The notes under the pieces are model-generated. The model was given only the letters and a program-made list of their open reading frames with translations, ran no database searches and was not told the origin of the DNA. From Chrysogorgia sp. JL179-B06 (taxonomy: Eukaryota; Cnidaria; Anthozoa; Scleralcyonacea; Chrysogorgiidae), in the NCBI GenBank assembly GCA_035772405.1, contig JAYKKM010000414.1, positions 1 to 64,000 of the forward strand: DNA of 64,000 nucleotides, given 5' to 3'. Of this stretch, positions 25,021-64,000 are shown piece by piece (the first letter of the stretch is position 1; the number at the start of each line of letters is the position of its first letter). The position numbers and the translations under genes are program-made.

Positions 25021-25108
25021 TCTCGTTAAAAATTCAAGGTATCTAACTAGATAGTGACTTCGTTTTTCAGGTCACTATCTAGTTAGATACCTTGAATCTT
25101 TAATGAGG
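25021..25108. repeat. Hairpin with 27-bp perfect arms
   Basis: Arms 25032-25058 and 25071-25097 are exact inverses around a 12-nt loop, with imperfect extension outward. It lies immediately downstream of the 24648 ORF. Confidence 0.85.
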
Positions 25109-26406
25109 TATTAAATTATGTTTATTTTCCCTCACAAATCCCTGAAGATAATCAAAGCCCCCCCAACTTTGAGTGTAAGAGACGATAGTCACCGCGTAGC
25201 GCGTAAACACTTGTTATTACTCCGCCTGCCCGTAGGGTAGCGCGGAGGTTTAAAATGGCCGCGTCTGTTTTCGTCGTCGGTGTCAGAAACTGGCACGTAC
25301 ACGTGTACAATGTCCTTGTGAATTGTGTACATCAAGTGACATCAATAGACATTTAGGGACTTTATAGTCTTGAGCAGTTCCATTAACCCCCATTTATTTT
25401 GCCACCTTGTGTATATTTCGTTTTGTTTTATTAAAACTGCATGAAAACACTTTGTATTAGCATTAACACGAAGCGTGTTCAGGTATAAACGTATAGAGGG
25501 AATCTATTATTAAGTCATCAGAGCTATCGCAGAGCGAATCAAATTAAAAATTATCGTCGACACGCGGGGCGCGTGGCTGCGCGATAACCCGGTCAAAAGA
25601 CGAGATGACCCGAAAGCGTCGCGTGTCTACAGGAAGTTTATCGGTGCAGCCCATCTGACGTTTGAATAGGATTAATTTTATAACATGACATATCTATAGC
25701 CATGTATAAGCACGCGCAGCACGCGCGGAGAAAGGTCCACGTGCCAAGGGGAATGAGTTAACGACTTAATGAGATCGTAATCTGTCTGCCTTTTAAATGT
25801 TGTTTGTTTTGTTTGTCTTTTATTTTTGAACACTTATAATATTGCGTCCACCGACTTGTACTGACCGGCTATCGAATTTCCGGTCTCAGACAGAGGGCTG
25901 AATATAGCGCCATGGCGCCGACATTCAAGCAAGAGCTCCTTCTTATGATTTCTCTACAAGTATCAATGTTTCTCTTTTAAGTTTTCCAACAGTATTACCT
26001 TTTAAAGAGTGAGTATCAACCGTGACGTATTGCACGCTCGGTCGGCCATTTTTCGAAGTACGAAATTCCCTTGGTGAAATCATCCGTAAATATCTTGTCA
26101 ATCCTTGATATAAATTATTCATTTCGTCTTTTAATTGAAAGAAGACATAGAAAATAATTATTTCTGTATTTTTCACAAAACTCAACGTTTTCTTGACTTT
26201 TGTTTCGAATTATGTCAGCCTTGACTGACGCGGTTCAAACAAGAAAATCAGGCTCTGAGGCGACGTATTTGGATTGTGGACGAATAAGAAAGCCTCTATA
26301 GGGTTTTCTGAGAAGACTTGGCGAATTTCCGGAGTATTGTACGGAAAGATAAACACAAACGCGCAATGCACGACGGTTGACACTCACGCTTCAATACTTT
26401 AGAAAA
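25109..26406. other. Intergenic DNA; no gene recognised
   Basis: Somewhat GC-richer than its neighbours in 25190-25320 and 25540-25760. No domain-bearing frame or RNA gene was recognised. Confidence 0.45.
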
Positions 26407-26712
26407 TTAAAGGGGCTATGTCACGATTTGCCTGGTTACTCAGCTAAGCGTACTTGTTGATTTTTTGTTCAAGATAGTATACGGCAATCGTGGCCTTCCA
26501 GCTCCTTCTCGTTTCCCACCACGATTAGACATTAAATTGTCATTACGCTTTACTTATAACTCGTCCAAAAATAACCCACCAACATGAAAATAACAAATAC
26601 TAATCGAATAAATCGTTGAGCTTTCGCTTCGCTTTGATTTTGTATTCCGAATCAAAAATCAAAAAGTACGCTTAGCTGAGTAACCAGGCAGATCGTGACA
26701 TAGCCCCTTTAA
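26407..26712. mobile_element. TTAA-flanked MITE with about 55-bp TIRs
   Basis: TTAA target duplications at 26407-26410 and 26709-26712 flank AAGGGGCTATGTCACGA and its inverse, extended by CCTGGTTACTCAGCTAAGCG. The roughly 195-bp centre does not code. Confidence 0.85.
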
Positions 26713-27154
26713 TGAGATGAACAGAAACACTCAGTTGTTTTATTTGCGTCAACGAAGCCACGTTTTTTTACAACACTTCTGGAAAATTTCCAGTCCTCCT
26801 ATAGGCGAGATCCCAGGTAGTCACTAGCGAGATCTCGCCAAGGAGGGCTGGCCCTCTACTCATATAAACGAAAACAAATTTCACAAAGGATTTGACTGAG
26901 AGGCTCGATCTCGGCAAAGAGGGTTAGTTCTACCAAGTGGTAGATGGCTCCTATCCATATAAACACCTCCTTTGCGACTGAATACATGAGCCGGGATAGT
27001 TCCCCTACGTGTAATGAGGGCCAAAAACAGATATGTCGTCGTGGACGTTGCTGTTATGTTTGCAAGAGATCCACAATACTGAGGAGATGACGACGCCAAA
27101 TTCGACGCGTGTCTCTCGTCCGAGCAAGGAGATTGGGGCGACGAGAACTTTTCT
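26713..27154. other. Region downstream of POLR3A; no gene recognised
   Basis: Contains GGCGAGATC..AGTCACTAGCGAGATCTCGC-type local inverted sequence near 26802-26845. No coding content was recognised. Confidence 0.4.
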
Positions 27155-27160
27155 TTTAAT
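27155..27160 (-). terminator. POLR3A: ATTAAA poly(A) signal candidate for POLR3A
   Basis: On the minus strand ATTAAA occurs about 90 bases after the POLR3A stop codon, before the next repeat-rich region. Confidence 0.5.
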
Positions 27161-27247
27161 GATGGTAAATATTATCCGTCCATTTCATCCTATCCATCCA
27201 TCCACCCGCCCGCCCGCCCGTCAAATACAAAACTTACCTATCTTGTG

Positions 27248-64000
<36,753 letters not shown>

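Overview
The window looks like a stretch of an animal nuclear genome, most likely a cnidarian (probably anthozoan). The reasons are short GT-AG exons with 0.1-3 kb introns, an ATOH8-type bHLH gene, a HIRAN-type fragment of a kind I associate with cnidarian repeats, and a dispersed repeat containing a 'GACGAAGG.CCTTTGCT.GAAA.GTTAG' core that I also associate with cnidarian genomes. The taxonomic call is inference (about 0.6). No bacterial, organellar or viral genes were recognised.

Layout. 1-18.4 kb: two apparently intronless bHLH transcription-factor genes, an ATOH8/Net-like gene on + (1046-1618) and an atonal-superfamily gene on - (17468-18148). They are separated by about 16 kb of repeats: a 1.5-kb satellite, fold-back elements, SINEs, an AT array and a tandem duplication. 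18.4-27.1 kb: gene-poor DNA with several MITE-like inverted-repeat elements, one of them nested inside another, and a short ORF that may be a transposase-related exon. 27.2-64.0 kb: one large gene on the - strand encoding the largest subunit of RNA polymerase III (POLR3A/RPC1). I could place 40 exons with consistent phase. Together they give about 1305 residues, from inside the N-terminal zinc/clamp region (the 5' end lies beyond position 64000) to the stop codon at 27248-27250.

The POLR3A gene is the most informative part of the window. Two of its 39 visible introns are U12-type AT-AC introns with near-consensus ATATCCTT donors, a (T)TCCTTRAC branch site 11-12 nt from the acceptor, and AC acceptors. 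One follows the trigger-loop codons (36266-36802). The other (27333-28114) separates the last two exons, and recognising it is the only way to recover the conserved C-terminus. The other introns carry an unusually heavy load of simple satellites: a perfect 10-bp array of about 1.5 kb, a 1.6-kb hexanucleotide array, related 20-bp arrays, inverted 19-bp arrays and AT arrays. They also hold tRNA-derived SINEs in palindromic pairs, MITEs, a truncated LINE reverse transcriptase and a HIRAN-domain fragment. Most very long 'ORFs' in this half (300-770 codons) are artefacts of T-free or stop-free tandem repeats.

The two bHLH genes are developmental regulators and POLR3A is housekeeping. I see no operon-like or functional link between them. 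A speculative regulatory thread is that POLR3A mRNA needs the minor spliceosome, whose U6atac RNA is itself a Pol III transcript.
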